From RZYX01 sp036654375 (GTDB lineage Bacteria; Bacillota; Clostridia; Oscillospirales; Acutalibacteraceae), in NCBI GenBank assembly GCA_036654375.1, contig JAVVSD010000011.1, positions 1-56,455 on the forward strand: 56,455 nt of DNA. The letters run 5' to 3'. Position 1 is the first letter of the stretch. Every line of letters starts with the position of its first letter. The position numbers were made by a program, and so were the translations under genes. Under the pieces are notes generated by a model. The model worked only from the letters and a program-made list of their open reading frames with translations. It was not told the origin of the DNA and searched no databases. Positions 17,560-27,203 of the stretch are shown in pieces.

Positions 17560-18861
17560 ATGGTAAATTACTTTAACAAGGAAATAGAAACAGCACCCAG
17601 TGAATATTTAAAGGCCGTGCAGTCTGCAAGGCTTATAAAAATGGTACATAATGCATATGATAATGTTGAGTTCTACAAGCGTAAATTTGATGAAATTGGG
17701 CTTTCACCAAACGATATCAAATCAATTGAAGATATTTCAAAGTTGCCTTTTACTATCAAGCAAGATTTGAGAGATAACTATCCATTTGGTCTTTTTGCAG
17801 TAGCAAAAGAGGATTTAGTAAGAGTTCATGCGTCTTCAGGAACAACAGGAAAGCAAACCGTTGTTGGATACACGCAGAACGATATTGAGGTTTGGTCTGA
17901 ATGTGCGGCAAGAGCAATCACAGCAGCCTCAGGAACAACATCTGATTATATTCAGATTTCTTATGGATATGGGCTATTCACAGGTGGACTTGGCATTCAT
18001 TATGGAGTTGAAAGGGTCGGTGCAACAGCTGTTCCTGCCTCTTCGGGAAACACAAATAGGCAGATTCAACTTCTTAGAGATTTTGGAATTAATATACTTG
18101 CTTGCACACCGTCATATGCAATGTTTATTGGAGAAACACTAAAGAAAATGAACATTGACCCAAAAACACTTCCACTTCGTGCGGGCATTTTTGGTGCTGA
18201 GGCATGGAGCGAAAATATGCGAAAAGAGATTGAAAAAACTCTTAATATCAAGGCATATGATATTTATGGGCTTTCTGAAATTGCGGGTCCCGGTGTTGCT
18301 TTTGAATGTTGTGAACAATCTGGAATGCATATTTGTGAGGACTATTTTTATCCTGAAATAATTGATGCTGAAACATTACAACCACTTCCTGATGGAAGTT
18401 ATGGCGAACTTGTATTTACTTGTATCGGAAAAGAAGCTCTTCCTCTTATAAGGTACAGAACAAGGGACATTGCAATGCTTACAAGAGAAAAGTGTTCTTG
18501 TGGAAGAACTCTGATAAAGATGAGCAAACCTCATGGCCGTTCAGACGATATGCTTATTATCAGAGGTGTTAATGTGTTCCCAGCACAGGTTGAACATGTT
18601 ATACTTGAACTTGGGATGCAACCAAACTATCAAATTATTGTTGAACGCAAAAACAACCTTGATATAATGACGGTTTGCATAGAAATGTCTGATGAAATGT
18701 TCTCTGACTCAGTTAGAAAGTTGGAGGATATTGAAAGAAAGGTTGAATCTGCTATGCAGTCAACCCTGAGTGTTTCTGCAAAAATTCACTTGGTTGAGCC
18801 ACACTCACTTCCTCGATCTGAAGGCAAGGCAGTGCGTGTAATCGATAAGCGTGAAATATAA
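17560..18861 (+). CDS. paaK: Phenylacetate-CoA ligase, second copy
   Basis: The start is set at the ATG at 17560 (433 residues), 9 bases after a GGGG site; earlier in-frame TTG and ATG codons are too close to any ribosome site. The protein matches the first ligase over its length: HASSGTTGKQTVVGYTQ, YGLSEIAGPGV, RYRTRDIA and HGRSDDMLIIRGVNVFPAQVE. The two are clearly paralogous but diverged, so they may favour different aryl-acetates such as phenylacetate against indole- or hydroxyphenylacetate. It lies 15 bases after iorB and before an ACT-domain gene. Confidence 0.92.
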   Translation: MVNYFNKEIETAPSEYLKAVQSARLIKMVHNAYDNVEFYKRKFDEIGLSPNDIKSIEDISKLPFTIKQDLRDNYPFGLFAVAKEDLVRVHASSGTTGKQTVVGYTQNDIEVWSECAARAITAASGTTSDYIQISYGYGLFTGGLGIHYGVERVGATAVPASSGNTNRQIQLLRDFGINILACTPSYAMFIGETLKKMNIDPKTLPLRAGIFGAEAWSENMRKEIEKTLNIKAYDIYGLSEIAGPGVAFECCEQSGMHICEDYFYPEIIDAETLQPLPDGSYGELVFTCIGKEALPLIRYRTRDIAMLTREKCSCGRTLIKMSKPHGRSDDMLIIRGVNVFPAQVEHVILELGMQPNYQIIVERKNNLDIMTVCIEMSDEMFSDSVRKLEDIERKVESAMQSTLSVSAKIHLVEPHSLPRSEGKAVRVIDKREI

Positions 18862-18875
18862 AGGAGGAAAAATCA

Positions 18876-19304
18876 ATGGCAATTAAACAAATTTCAATTT
18901 TTGTTGAAAACAAACCCGGAAGGCTTGCAAAGATAACTTCAATACTTGCTGAACGAGAAGTGGATATCAGAGCGCTTTCAATAGCAGATACAACAGACTA
19001 TGGTATTTTAAGGCTTATAGTGAGTGACCCTGACAAAGCAGAAAAAGTACTTAAAGATGAAAAGCTTACAGTTTCAATTACTCAAGTTCTTGGGATATGT
19101 ATACCAGATGTTCCGGGTGGATTTTCAATGGCGATAAAAGCTCTTACAGATTCAGGTATTAGTGTTGAATATGCCTATGCGTTTATTACTCCTGATGCAG
19201 GTAAAGCTTATGTCATTATCAGAGTAGAGGACAATGAGGCAGCCACCAAAGTTCTTACAGAATCTAAAATAAAGGTAATTGACCAGAACGAAATCTTTTC
19301 ATAA
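18876..19304 (+). CDS. Two-ACT-domain protein
   Basis: The 142-residue protein consists of two ACT domains in tandem: IKQISIFVENKPGRLAKITSILAE in the first and ALTDSGISVEYAYAF in the second. ACT domains bind amino acids or similar small ligands. Proteins of this form commonly sit beside paaK and iorAB, where a sensing or enzyme-regulating role for aromatic amino acids is suspected but not proven. A GGAGG site lies ahead of the ATG, and a terminator follows. Confidence 0.88.
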   Translation: MAIKQISIFVENKPGRLAKITSILAEREVDIRALSIADTTDYGILRLIVSDPDKAEKVLKDEKLTVSITQVLGICIPDVPGGFSMAIKALTDSGISVEYAYAFITPDAGKAYVIIRVEDNEAATKVLTESKIKVIDQNEIFS

Positions 19305-19310
19305 CCTTTT

Positions 19311-19347
19311 AAGAGCTAAACAAGAATTAATCTTGTTTAGCTCTTTC
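19311..19347 (+). terminator. Terminator of the aryl-acid operon
   Basis: Arms 19311-19325 and 19331-19345 form a perfect 15-base stem with a 5-base loop, starting 7 bases after the stop codon. Confidence 0.85.
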
Positions 19348-19454
19348 TCAATAATATTGCAAGTAGAAATTAACTATGGTATAATCTTGTCAATATTTGT
19401 AATAATTACAAGCTCGAAATTAATTAAAAATAATTTATAGGAGGGTACAATATT

Positions 19455-20252
19455 ATGAAGGTTGGATTTATTGGTTGTGGCAATATGGCGACAGCAATTA
19501 TAAAAGGTGTTGTTGAATCTGGGACACTTAAAAGTGAGGACATATTTGTTTATGACCTTGACAATGAAAAAACAAATCAATGTTCAGCAAAATATGGTGT
19601 TAACCTTGTTGCAAATGAGAAAGATTTAGTTTCAAATGTTGATGCTATTGTTCTTGCAATTAAGCCAAAGAATTTTGAAGGTCTTCTTCCCAATATTGAT
19701 GAAGACCTTAAAGAAAAAAATCCTTTGATTATTTCAATTGCAGCTGGAAAAACACTTGACTTTATATCGTCCTTCTTTTCATATAGACCAGCACTTGTAA
19801 GGGTAATGCCAAACATAAATGCAAAAGTAGGGGAGGCAATGTGTGCATATTGTGATAACAATTTGATAACTGATGCTCACGAAAAGCTTGTTTGTACTAT
19901 TTTCTCATCTATAGGAAAGGTAATGAAACTTGAAGAGCAGTTCTTCCCGCTGTTTGGCGTCATAGCTGGTAGTGCGCCTGCCTTTGCGTATCTTTTTATT
20001 GATTCGCTTGCAAGAGCGGCTGTAAAGAAGGGAATGAGCAAGCAGATCGCACTTGAAATTGCGGCACAAACGGTTTATGGAAGTGCGAAGCTAATAATGG
20101 AGGGCAATGAGCATCCGTGGGAGCTAATTGATCAGGTTTGTTCTCCAGGCGGAACAACTATTGAGGGAATAACTTCCCTGCAAGCTGACGGCTTTGAATC
20201 GGCCATTGAGCGTGCTGTTGATAGAGCAGTGGACAAGGATAATAAAATTTAA
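19455..20252 (+). CDS. proC: Pyrroline-5-carboxylate reductase
   Basis: The 265-residue protein has an N-terminal Rossmann NAD(P)-binding motif GFIGCGNMATAII and the C-terminal ProC signature in DQVCSPGGTTIEGITSLQ. It reduces 1-pyrroline-5-carboxylate to L-proline in the cytoplasm, the last step of proline synthesis. It is a single-gene unit with its own GGAGG site, and it converges on the parvulin gene across a two-way terminator. Length is normal for the family. Confidence 0.95.
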   Translation: MKVGFIGCGNMATAIIKGVVESGTLKSEDIFVYDLDNEKTNQCSAKYGVNLVANEKDLVSNVDAIVLAIKPKNFEGLLPNIDEDLKEKNPLIISIAAGKTLDFISSFFSYRPALVRVMPNINAKVGEAMCAYCDNNLITDAHEKLVCTIFSSIGKVMKLEEQFFPLFGVIAGSAPAFAYLFIDSLARAAVKKGMSKQIALEIAAQTVYGSAKLIMEGNEHPWELIDQVCSPGGTTIEGITSLQADGFESAIERAVDRAVDKDNKI

Positions 20253-20289
20253 ATAATTAACAAACACAATAAACACACACCAACACAAT

Positions 20290-20324
20290 AAAAAACGCGG
20301 TTGATTTAATCAACCGCGTTTTTT
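20290..20324. terminator. Bidirectional terminator between proC and the parvulin gene
   Basis: A perfect 16-base stem (20290-20305 with 20309-20324) has A-runs on one side and T-runs on the other, so it can end both converging transcripts. Confidence 0.9.
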
Positions 20325-20339
20325 GATGTATTAAATTAA

Positions 20340-22082
20340 TTATGCGTTTGAAATCATTCTGCCTGCTATCTTTTCCATATCAGCTTTAACTTTTTCAATC
20401 TTTTTTTCTTTAACAACGATTTTCTTTTCTGCTTTTTTAATATAGTTATTAAAGAAATCGTTATTCTTTTTATCAACAAGTGAAGAGATTATTTTGTTTT
20501 GCCACTCAGGTTTGTCAGAAACATTTGAGCAATACATTATGTGATAACCATAGGTTGACTCAACAATCCCAGTGTTTCCAGCTTTTCTATCATTTACAAA
20601 ACACCAGTCAAGGAAAGGCTTAACATATTGTGAACTTTTAGTAATGTCTTTAATAAGTCCACCTTTTTCTGCTGTTCCAGTGTCATCACTGCTCTTTTTT
20701 GCAAGATCTCCAAAGCTTTTTTCTGTGGCTTTTCCGCTTTTCCATTTTTCAAGGAGAGCTTCAGCCTGCTTAAGTTTTTCAGCCTTAAGCTCGTCAGTAA
20801 CTTTTACTTCCTTGCCATCTTCAACATCTGGGTCAAAGGCAACAAGAATATGTCTTACATCAACAGGTTGAAGAGTTTCATCTCTGTATTGAGGTTTAAC
20901 AAGATAAATAGCATAGCATGTAACAGAACCATCTTCATTTTCAACTGTGAAGAGCTTTTTATCTCCTACTACGCGAGTATCTTCATAAGCCCATTTTGAA
21001 GCATCTTCAGAAATATTTGATTTAATATTTTCTTTTGTAATGTTAGCCATAAGAGTTTTTGCATTATCCTTGTAAGCTTCTTTTGAACTTTCAGTAGCAT
21101 AAGCATATGACTGAGAAATAAATGAAGCCTCATCTTTTACTCCATCAAACATATTTTGTGCATTAGCTTTAATTTCATCTGCTGCTTTTTTAGTTTCAGC
21201 TTTAAGCTCAGCCTCTGTCTTTTTCTTGTCCTCATCAGCCTTTGCAGGGGTTGATGAAAGTGTGAACATACGGATATCACAAACATCATAATTGTCTTTA
21301 TTCTTCTCGTATTCTTTAAGAACAACATCGTTGCTTACAGAAGCTTTAAACTCATCATGCTTCTTGTTCGTGTACTTTTCAGCAAGTGTTTGATTTGTAA
21401 ATAGTTCACGAATCATTGATTCGTTTATACCTTTACCAAAATTCTCTCTCAAATAAGCATCAAGAGAGTAGTCGTTTTTAGCTGCATTCTTACGAATATC
21501 TTCAATATAGGAGTCAAGTTCTTTTTGGTCAGCTTTTGAAAACTTAAGACCAGCTTCTGTGGCTTTTTTTGCAAGGTCGCGGTTCATATAGCATGACTGT
21601 AAGGAAAGGTTTTCAAAATAGTCAGCCCATGTTGGATTCTTTCCGTATTTATCCTTGTCAAGCCCACCAAGTTTGTATTTTTGATTTTCTGGAGTTTTTG
21701 TGGAATCATATCCAGTCATCATAACTCCTGCACCTTCACCGTAGTATTGGGCATATGCCTGCTCGTACTGTGCAGATGTACTATGATATGAATTCATAAA
21801 ATATCTATAGTAATATTCAAATTCAGCAACCGAAACTTTTGTTCCGTCAGAAGTAATCATAGCAGTTGACATTCTTTTTGGGACACCAAAGAAGTTAATT
21901 AGAAATCCGCTCACAATTGCAACAACAAGTACAATTGCAACAACACCTGTTGCTTTTAGATTAACCTTTTTTTCGCTTGGCGTTTTTGAGCTGTTTTCCT
22001 TCTTCTCCTGTGCCTTTGCAAGTTTAGCCTTACGCTCTTCACGATAGAGCTCAGAGCTACTCTTGTTTGGTTCTTTATCCAT
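20340..22082 (-). CDS. Membrane-anchored parvulin-type peptidyl-prolyl isomerase
   Basis: The start is set at the second Met (22082, 580 residues): the first ATG (22094) directly abuts the GGAAGG site, which is too close. The protein has a charged cytoplasmic tail of about 45 residues, one membrane segment (VVAIVLVVAIVSGFLINFFG), a long SurA/PrsA-like chaperone region, and a parvulin domain with VRHILVAF, GDLAKKSSDDTGTAEKGG and YGYHIMYC. It should help exported proteins fold outside the membrane. It has no lipobox, unlike PrsA, so it is anchored by its transmembrane helix. Confidence 0.88.
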   Translation of the reverse strand: MDKEPNKSSSELYREERKAKLAKAQEKKENSSKTPSEKKVNLKATGVVAIVLVVAIVSGFLINFFGVPKRMSTAMITSDGTKVSVAEFEYYYRYFMNSYHSTSAQYEQAYAQYYGEGAGVMMTGYDSTKTPENQKYKLGGLDKDKYGKNPTWADYFENLSLQSCYMNRDLAKKATEAGLKFSKADQKELDSYIEDIRKNAAKNDYSLDAYLRENFGKGINESMIRELFTNQTLAEKYTNKKHDEFKASVSNDVVLKEYEKNKDNYDVCDIRMFTLSSTPAKADEDKKKTEAELKAETKKAADEIKANAQNMFDGVKDEASFISQSYAYATESSKEAYKDNAKTLMANITKENIKSNISEDASKWAYEDTRVVGDKKLFTVENEDGSVTCYAIYLVKPQYRDETLQPVDVRHILVAFDPDVEDGKEVKVTDELKAEKLKQAEALLEKWKSGKATEKSFGDLAKKSSDDTGTAEKGGLIKDITKSSQYVKPFLDWCFVNDRKAGNTGIVESTYGYHIMYCSNVSDKPEWQNKIISSLVDKKNNDFFNNYIKKAEKKIVVKEKKIEKVKADMEKIAGRMISNA

Positions 22083-22180
22083 TAAATGTTTCATCCTTCC
22101 TGAAATAAATTATCTAATATTCTATATCAAAAATGGTAATTATACAAGCCTTATAAACCAATGTTTACAAATAAATAACA

Positions 22181-22207
22181 TTAACCCTGCACAAGTTGCA
22201 AGGTTAA
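22181..22207 (-). terminator. Weak hairpin after the DUF4363 gene
   Basis: TTAACC and GGTTAA arms with partly paired inner bases (22181-22207) lie downstream of the DUF4363 gene on the reverse strand. The T-run is poor. Confidence 0.35.
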
Positions 22208-22272
22208 AAGTATAAATCCATTAATTCGACAACATAATAGTAATAATGCTAACAAATAAAAAGAATCAACTG

Positions 22273-22653
22273 TTAGAAAATATTTTCAAAAGTTGCGTGT
22301 TGTGATGATTTTATATGGTTAGAAATAGCAATTATTTCTTCACAGGTTTTTGCAAATTCATAGAACTTTTTTTCTTTTGAATAAAATAAAAGCATCTTTA
22401 TTTTATTATCCATATTGTCTAAATCACTGTGAATAACAAGTGCATAAAGAACAACAGAGGATTTTTCCCATTCCTCAATAATTTCTTTTGAGATTTCAGT
22501 AACCTCATCTTCGTTGCTAAAATTTGAAACATATGTCGCTTTTCCAAGAGCATCGTTAATGCTATTAAGCCTGCTAAGACATATTGCATATCCAGTCAGA
22601 CATATTGCGATTGCAAGTAATAAAAATATAACAGCAGTTATTACACGCTTCAT
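22273..22653 (-). CDS. DUF4363 family protein
   Basis: The 126-residue reverse-strand protein has one N-terminal membrane helix (residues 5-27) and a helical external domain with paired Glu- and Lys-rich helices. This matches DUF4363, whose members are regularly found beside DUF421 proteins in spore formers. It overlaps the DUF421 gene by 4 bases, so the two are co-translated. Function unknown. Confidence 0.8.
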   Translation of the reverse strand: MKRVITAVIFLLLAIAICLTGYAICLSRLNSINDALGKATYVSNFSNEDEVTEISKEIIEEWEKSSVVLYALVIHSDLDNMDNKIKMLLFYSKEKKFYEFAKTCEEIIAISNHIKSSQHATFENIF

Positions 22654-23327
22654 AAATCTTTATCCCTTTCAATAATATTTATATCACCGCTTAAATCAGC
22701 TGTCATAAGCAGAACTTCTTCGAGCTTTAAATGATTGATTTCTAATAAATTGTTAAGCTTTTCAATGCTCATTTGACATTCTTTAAACTGATTATTAAGC
22801 ATTTTCCCATCATCAATAATTCGAGTATGAATACCATGGTCTTCTTTTTTTATTTTTAGCATTTCCGCAGTTACGGTTTGTTTTTCAGGCTTTAGCATAA
22901 TACTAATAGAGCCATCGGTTTCTGCAATTGCATATAAAACATCATCTATGTTAAAGACATCTTTTTTTCGTAATGCCTCTAAAATATCTTCAACTGAAAG
23001 CCTGAGATTTTTTATTTGTTTTTGGTCAAGTATGCCATTTCTTATAATAATCAGCGAATTTCCCTGCATAATATTACGGAATTTACCACTTTTAATGCTA
23101 ATAGCCGAAGTGATGATTTCGAGGGATACGAGTACAAGCAAAGGTATAAAAGAGTTAATAAGTGGTATTCCTGTGTCTTGCATTGGCATGGCGGCGACTT
23201 CAGATATAAGTATAGTAATAACAAGCTCTGAAGGCTGTAGTTCACCAATTTGTCTTTTGCCCATTATTCTGATGCAAGCGATAACTGCAATATAAAGAAT
23301 AACGGATCTTATTAGTCCGACAAGCAA
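22650..23327 (-). CDS. DUF421 (YetF-like) membrane protein
   Basis: The 225-residue protein has three N-terminal membrane helices, the conserved RIMGKRQIGELQPSELVITILISEVAAMPM stretch and two YetF-type soluble domains ending in EEVLLMTADLSGDINIIERD. In Bacillus, YetF-family members reside in the spore inner membrane and several affect germination or spore properties. It diverges from the gerK operon across a 112-base promoter region, which supports a spore role. Confidence 0.88.
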   Translation of the reverse strand: MLVGLIRSVILYIAVIACIRIMGKRQIGELQPSELVITILISEVAAMPMQDTGIPLINSFIPLLVLVSLEIITSAISIKSGKFRNIMQGNSLIIIRNGILDQKQIKNLRLSVEDILEALRKKDVFNIDDVLYAIAETDGSISIMLKPEKQTVTAEMLKIKKEDHGIHTRIIDDGKMLNNQFKECQMSIEKLNNLLEINHLKLEEVLLMTADLSGDINIIERDKDL

Positions 23328-23387
23328 TGTCTTTATACCTCCTTAAAACAATTACAGGTATTATTTGCCTGTTAGTTACAAATATGC

Positions 23388-23416
23388 GTATAAATTATTT
23401 GTTTTTGGTCATAACA
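23388..23416 (+). promoter_or_regulatory. Candidate sigma-G promoter of the germination receptor operon
   Basis: GTATA (23388-23392) matches the sigma-G -35 consensus G-H-A-T-R. After 17 bases, CATAACA (23410-23416) matches CATNNTA at six of seven positions. ger receptor operons are classically forespore sigma-G targets. This is a by-eye match in an AT-rich region. Confidence 0.45.
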
Positions 23417-23439
23417 AATTTAAAAAGGAGGGTTAAAGA

Positions 23440-24951
23440 ATGTTTGATTTTATAAAGAAATCATATGAAAAGACTTATGCTCCGGTAAATAAAGCAACAC
23501 CTTCTTCCGAAGAAACGAAGATAAGCACTAATATTGATGACAATACTTTTTATATAAGGACAAAGTGTGGCAGTGCCTTTGACATGATTATTCGACCTGT
23601 TGAAGTTTCTGGAACGCGGGCTTTCTTTCTGATTTGCGATGGAATGTGCAATGGAATAACTGTTAACAATAATGTAATACATCCGATACTCCACGCAAAG
23701 AATCTGCCAGAAGACCCACAAGAAAAATATGACGCAATCCGAGATTTTATTGTTGGCGAGGCGGATATAAAAGAATTAATAGACCTTGAAGATGCAATGG
23801 AATCTGCAATGGCTGGGTTTTTGATTTTCTTTTTGGATGGCGTCGGAAAAGCAATGGCGTATAGCCTTCAAGGATTCCAGTCCCGCTCAATATCAGACCC
23901 AGTTACTGAAGTTCAAGAAAGAGGTTCAAGGGAGGGATTTGTAGAAAACTTTAAGACAAATGTTACTTTAATAAGGCGAAGACTTAGAACACCGGCTTTA
24001 AGCTTGGAAATTCAAAGCATGGGTACAACGAGTAAAACAAGAATTTGTATTTGCTATCTTTCTGACAGAATAGATAGCGAAGTTTTGAATAATGTAAAAG
24101 CAAGGCTTTTAAAAGCTGAATTTGACACTGTGTTTTCATCTGGATATCTTCAGCCCTATCTTGATACAAACAGAGCTTCACTATTTTCTGCCGTTGGTGT
24201 AACAGAAAGACCAGATGTTTTTTGTGCAAAACTTGCAGAGGGAAAGATAGGAATAATTGTTGATGGCACACCGTTTGCACTTTATGTACCACACGTACTG
24301 ATTGAAAACTTTCAGTCCTTTGATGACTACGCAAACAGACCGTATTATGCAACATTTATAAGAATACTAAAATGGATTGCCTTTACATTTAGTGCATTGT
24401 TGCCAGGACTTTATGTTTCAATGGGAACATTTCATCAAGAGCTTTTCCCAGAAGCGATGATGTTTCAAATTTTAAGTTCAGAACTCAAAACACCTTTTCC
24501 AATAATGTTAGAGGCACTGATAATCCATTTTATCTTTGAAATTATGAGAGAAGCGGGTCTGCGAATGCCGAAAACCGTTGGACACGCAGTTAGTATTGTT
24601 GGTGCAATAGTAATTGGCGATGCTGCAGTAACAGCAGGGCTTATTGCGACACCAATGCTTATAATTGTGGCTCTAACAGCAATAAGCTCATTTGTTGTTC
24701 CGTCAATATATGAACCTGTGGCATTATTAAGGCTTGGATTTATTGTTATTGGAGGGACTTTGGGGCTTTATGGCATTGTTATTGCCTTGGCAATGTTAAT
24801 TACAAGTTTGTGTGCAATAAATCCTTATGGAGTACCATTTACCGCACCTATCCTGCCGTTTACTCCAGCAGCAATGAGAGATACAATTTTAAGAGTCGGA
24901 TGGAAAAAGCTTGGCAAAAAGACATTGGAAACTTCAAATATGAACAATTAG
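23440..24951 (+). CDS. gerKA: Spore germination receptor subunit A (GerA family)
   Basis: The 503-residue protein is a GerAA/GerKA-type subunit. A soluble N-terminal domain of about 280 residues includes FFLDGVGKAMAYSLQGFQSRSISDP, followed by the membrane domain with five or so helices and the conserved VPHVLIENFQSFDDYANRPYYATFIRILKW and PFTAPILPFTPAAMRDTILR blocks. With the B and C subunits it forms a nutrient germinant receptor in the spore inner membrane. A strong GGAGGG site lies before the ATG. The germinant cannot be told from sequence. Confidence 0.95.
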   Translation: MFDFIKKSYEKTYAPVNKATPSSEETKISTNIDDNTFYIRTKCGSAFDMIIRPVEVSGTRAFFLICDGMCNGITVNNNVIHPILHAKNLPEDPQEKYDAIRDFIVGEADIKELIDLEDAMESAMAGFLIFFLDGVGKAMAYSLQGFQSRSISDPVTEVQERGSREGFVENFKTNVTLIRRRLRTPALSLEIQSMGTTSKTRICICYLSDRIDSEVLNNVKARLLKAEFDTVFSSGYLQPYLDTNRASLFSAVGVTERPDVFCAKLAEGKIGIIVDGTPFALYVPHVLIENFQSFDDYANRPYYATFIRILKWIAFTFSALLPGLYVSMGTFHQELFPEAMMFQILSSELKTPFPIMLEALIIHFIFEIMREAGLRMPKTVGHAVSIVGAIVIGDAAVTAGLIATPMLIIVALTAISSFVVPSIYEPVALLRLGFIVIGGTLGLYGIVIALAMLITSLCAINPYGVPFTAPILPFTPAAMRDTILRVGWKKLGKKTLETSNMNN

Positions 24952-24976
24952 AGCTTTATAGAATAGAGGAAAAACA

Positions 24977-26062
24977 ATGGATAAAACAGTAAAAATTCAT
25001 GCACCTCAGATATTCTTCTTAATGTTTCTAAGCAGAATAATTGTAACATTGACTTATATTCCATTAATTAATGTGAATCTGGAAGTTACAGATAATATTG
25101 CCGATATAACTTTTGCAACAATAATGATATTTATAACGGCAATTCCAATATTTTTATTGTTAAAGTCAGAATCAAAAACCAGTTTTCTTGACAGGTGTTA
25201 TTGTATAAATCACACTTTTGGAAGAATAACCGCATTAATATATGCAATATGTTTCCTTTATTCTGGAATCATAGCAATACAGAGATTTAATATTTTTGCA
25301 ACATCAGTTATTTTTCCAGAAACAAACTTTAACAGTTTTCTCCTTGTTATTATAGTTGCTTGCACATTTGCAGCGTTGATGGGGCTTGAGGCAATGGGAA
25401 GAAGTGGAATATTAATATTTTCTTTAATAGCTTTATCATTAGTGTTTATATTAGTTTCTGTTTCGTCTAATTTTGATTGGCTTAATTTTTCGCCTATTTT
25501 CTATAACGGTATAAAGCCAGTGATAAGTTCATCACTTTTAACAGTGTCAAGAACAATTGAAACAACAATGCTTCTGATTTTAATGCCAAAAATTAAAGGT
25601 AATTTAAGAAAAGGGCTTGTTTGGTGGATTTTAGGAATTGGTGCAACTATGTTTATTATTACTCTATATATTGGAGGAGTAATGGGGGAGTATTCAAATA
25701 CTCAGTTGTTTCCGGTATATGCCTTGACAGTTATTGCAAAACTTGGCTTTTTACAAAGGATTGATGTGCTTTTAACCAGCTCATGGATACTGTGCGTATT
25801 TGTAAAAGTTAGTATAGAACTTTATTTAATAAAAGAATGTTTATGTGTTGCAATCTCAAAAAAATATAATAAGCTCTATATTGTTTTGGCTGGAATAATA
25901 ATTTCTGTATCGGCATTAATTATCAAACCAAACATAACAAATATAACTATGATTTTAAATAAAAGCATTGCAATTGAAATGTTTGTTTTAATTGTTATAT
26001 TGCTACCAAGCATCTTGCTGATAGCTGAAAAGGTAAAGGATAGAAAAAATTATGAAAAATAG
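24977..26062 (+). CDS. gerKB: Spore germination receptor subunit B (APC-type permease)
   Basis: The 361-residue integral membrane protein has ten predicted helices and belongs to the GerAB/Spore_permease branch of the amino acid permease superfamily. This subunit is thought to bind the germinant. It begins with the typical short cytoplasmic tail and QIFFLMFLSRIIVTL first helix. It lies 25 bases after the A subunit and overlaps the C-subunit start by 11 bases. Confidence 0.93.
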   Translation: MDKTVKIHAPQIFFLMFLSRIIVTLTYIPLINVNLEVTDNIADITFATIMIFITAIPIFLLLKSESKTSFLDRCYCINHTFGRITALIYAICFLYSGIIAIQRFNIFATSVIFPETNFNSFLLVIIVACTFAALMGLEAMGRSGILIFSLIALSLVFILVSVSSNFDWLNFSPIFYNGIKPVISSSLLTVSRTIETTMLLILMPKIKGNLRKGLVWWILGIGATMFIITLYIGGVMGEYSNTQLFPVYALTVIAKLGFLQRIDVLLTSSWILCVFVKVSIELYLIKECLCVAISKKYNKLYIVLAGIIISVSALIIKPNITNITMILNKSIAIEMFVLIVILLPSILLIAEKVKDRKNYEK

Positions 26063-27203
26063 AATTTTGTTAATAATATTTATTTTACTTTTTAGCTCTG
26101 TAGCTTTTTCAGGATGCCTTAATACCAATGCAAGTGTTGATAAAACACTGGTTATACAGGCTATTGGCGTAGATTATGATTTTAAAAAAAATGAATATAT
26201 TGTGTCGATGCAGTGCTATGATTTGGCGAAGTCTGGTTCAAAAGGAGAGGCAGATACAGGGAAAATTACAAAGGTTTTTGTTTCAAAAGGTAAATCAATT
26301 AAACAAGCAATGGATAAAACAACTCAAATTACTGGCGAAACTCCATTGGATTCGCAAAACAGAATAATAATATTTGGAGAAGAGGTCTTAAAAGAGGGAA
26401 TAGAGTCAACAATTGATTTGTTTATAAGAGATTATAGAATTCGCTCAAACCTTCCAGTAGCAGTTGCAAAAGGTGTAAAGGCAGAAGATATTGTGAAGGC
26501 AAATGAGGGTAATGCAGCAATTCCAGCACAAATCATACAATTGGTTATGGAATCGGGACATTTAAATTCTTATTGTACTGAAATAACAGTCGTTGATGTT
26601 GTAAAGCTTGAAAACGAAAAGACATCTTCAATAATAATGCCTACTTTAACGATAAAAAAAGAAAAAAAGAATCAGTATGCAAAATTAGATGGTCTTGCAA
26701 TTTTCAAAAATAATAAGCTTTACGATTATTTGTCACCAGCAGAAACAAGGGCATTTAAATTTGTTATCGATGATATTCGTGCTGGAACTTTTGTGATTGA
26801 AAATACTCCGATGGGCAGGGTTACATTTTCTATAGTTGACTCAAAAACAAAAACGAAAACAGTTATAACAGATAATGGAAAATTGGAATATGATATAAAA
26901 ATAAAATGTTCAGTTGATGTAACAGAAGCTGAAAAAGACAGTGATGATAAAATTTCAAATAGAGAAGCTGAAGTTATTCAAGACATTTGCAATAAAAAGA
27001 TAAAAGGAGATGTTGAAAATGTCTTAAAAAAATGCCTTGTTGAAGATAAGTGTGATCCTTTTAGATTTGGCCAAAGGTTGTGGCAAAAAAGCCCTGAAAA
27101 TTATAGGAAACTTTCAAAGGACTGGGCTAATGTGTTGCCAGATATTAAAACTAATATAACAGTTGATACAACTATAAGAAGAACAGGGAAGTTTCCAATG
27201 TAA
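26052..27203 (+). CDS. gerKC: Spore germination receptor subunit C (lipoprotein)
   Basis: The 383-residue protein has a signal peptide and lipobox ending FSGC at about Cys21, followed by the three-domain GerAC layout, including VIQAIGVDYDFKKNEYIVSMQ early and a C-terminal helical domain with RFGQRLWQKSPENYRKLSKDW. It is anchored to the outer face of the spore inner membrane. This completes an A-B-C receptor operon and is direct evidence that the organism forms endospores. Confidence 0.94.
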   Translation: MKNRILLIIFILLFSSVAFSGCLNTNASVDKTLVIQAIGVDYDFKKNEYIVSMQCYDLAKSGSKGEADTGKITKVFVSKGKSIKQAMDKTTQITGETPLDSQNRIIIFGEEVLKEGIESTIDLFIRDYRIRSNLPVAVAKGVKAEDIVKANEGNAAIPAQIIQLVMESGHLNSYCTEITVVDVVKLENEKTSSIIMPTLTIKKEKKNQYAKLDGLAIFKNNKLYDYLSPAETRAFKFVIDDIRAGTFVIENTPMGRVTFSIVDSKTKTKTVITDNGKLEYDIKIKCSVDVTEAEKDSDDKISNREAEVIQDICNKKIKGDVENVLKKCLVEDKCDPFRFGQRLWQKSPENYRKLSKDWANVLPDIKTNITVDTTIRRTGKFPM

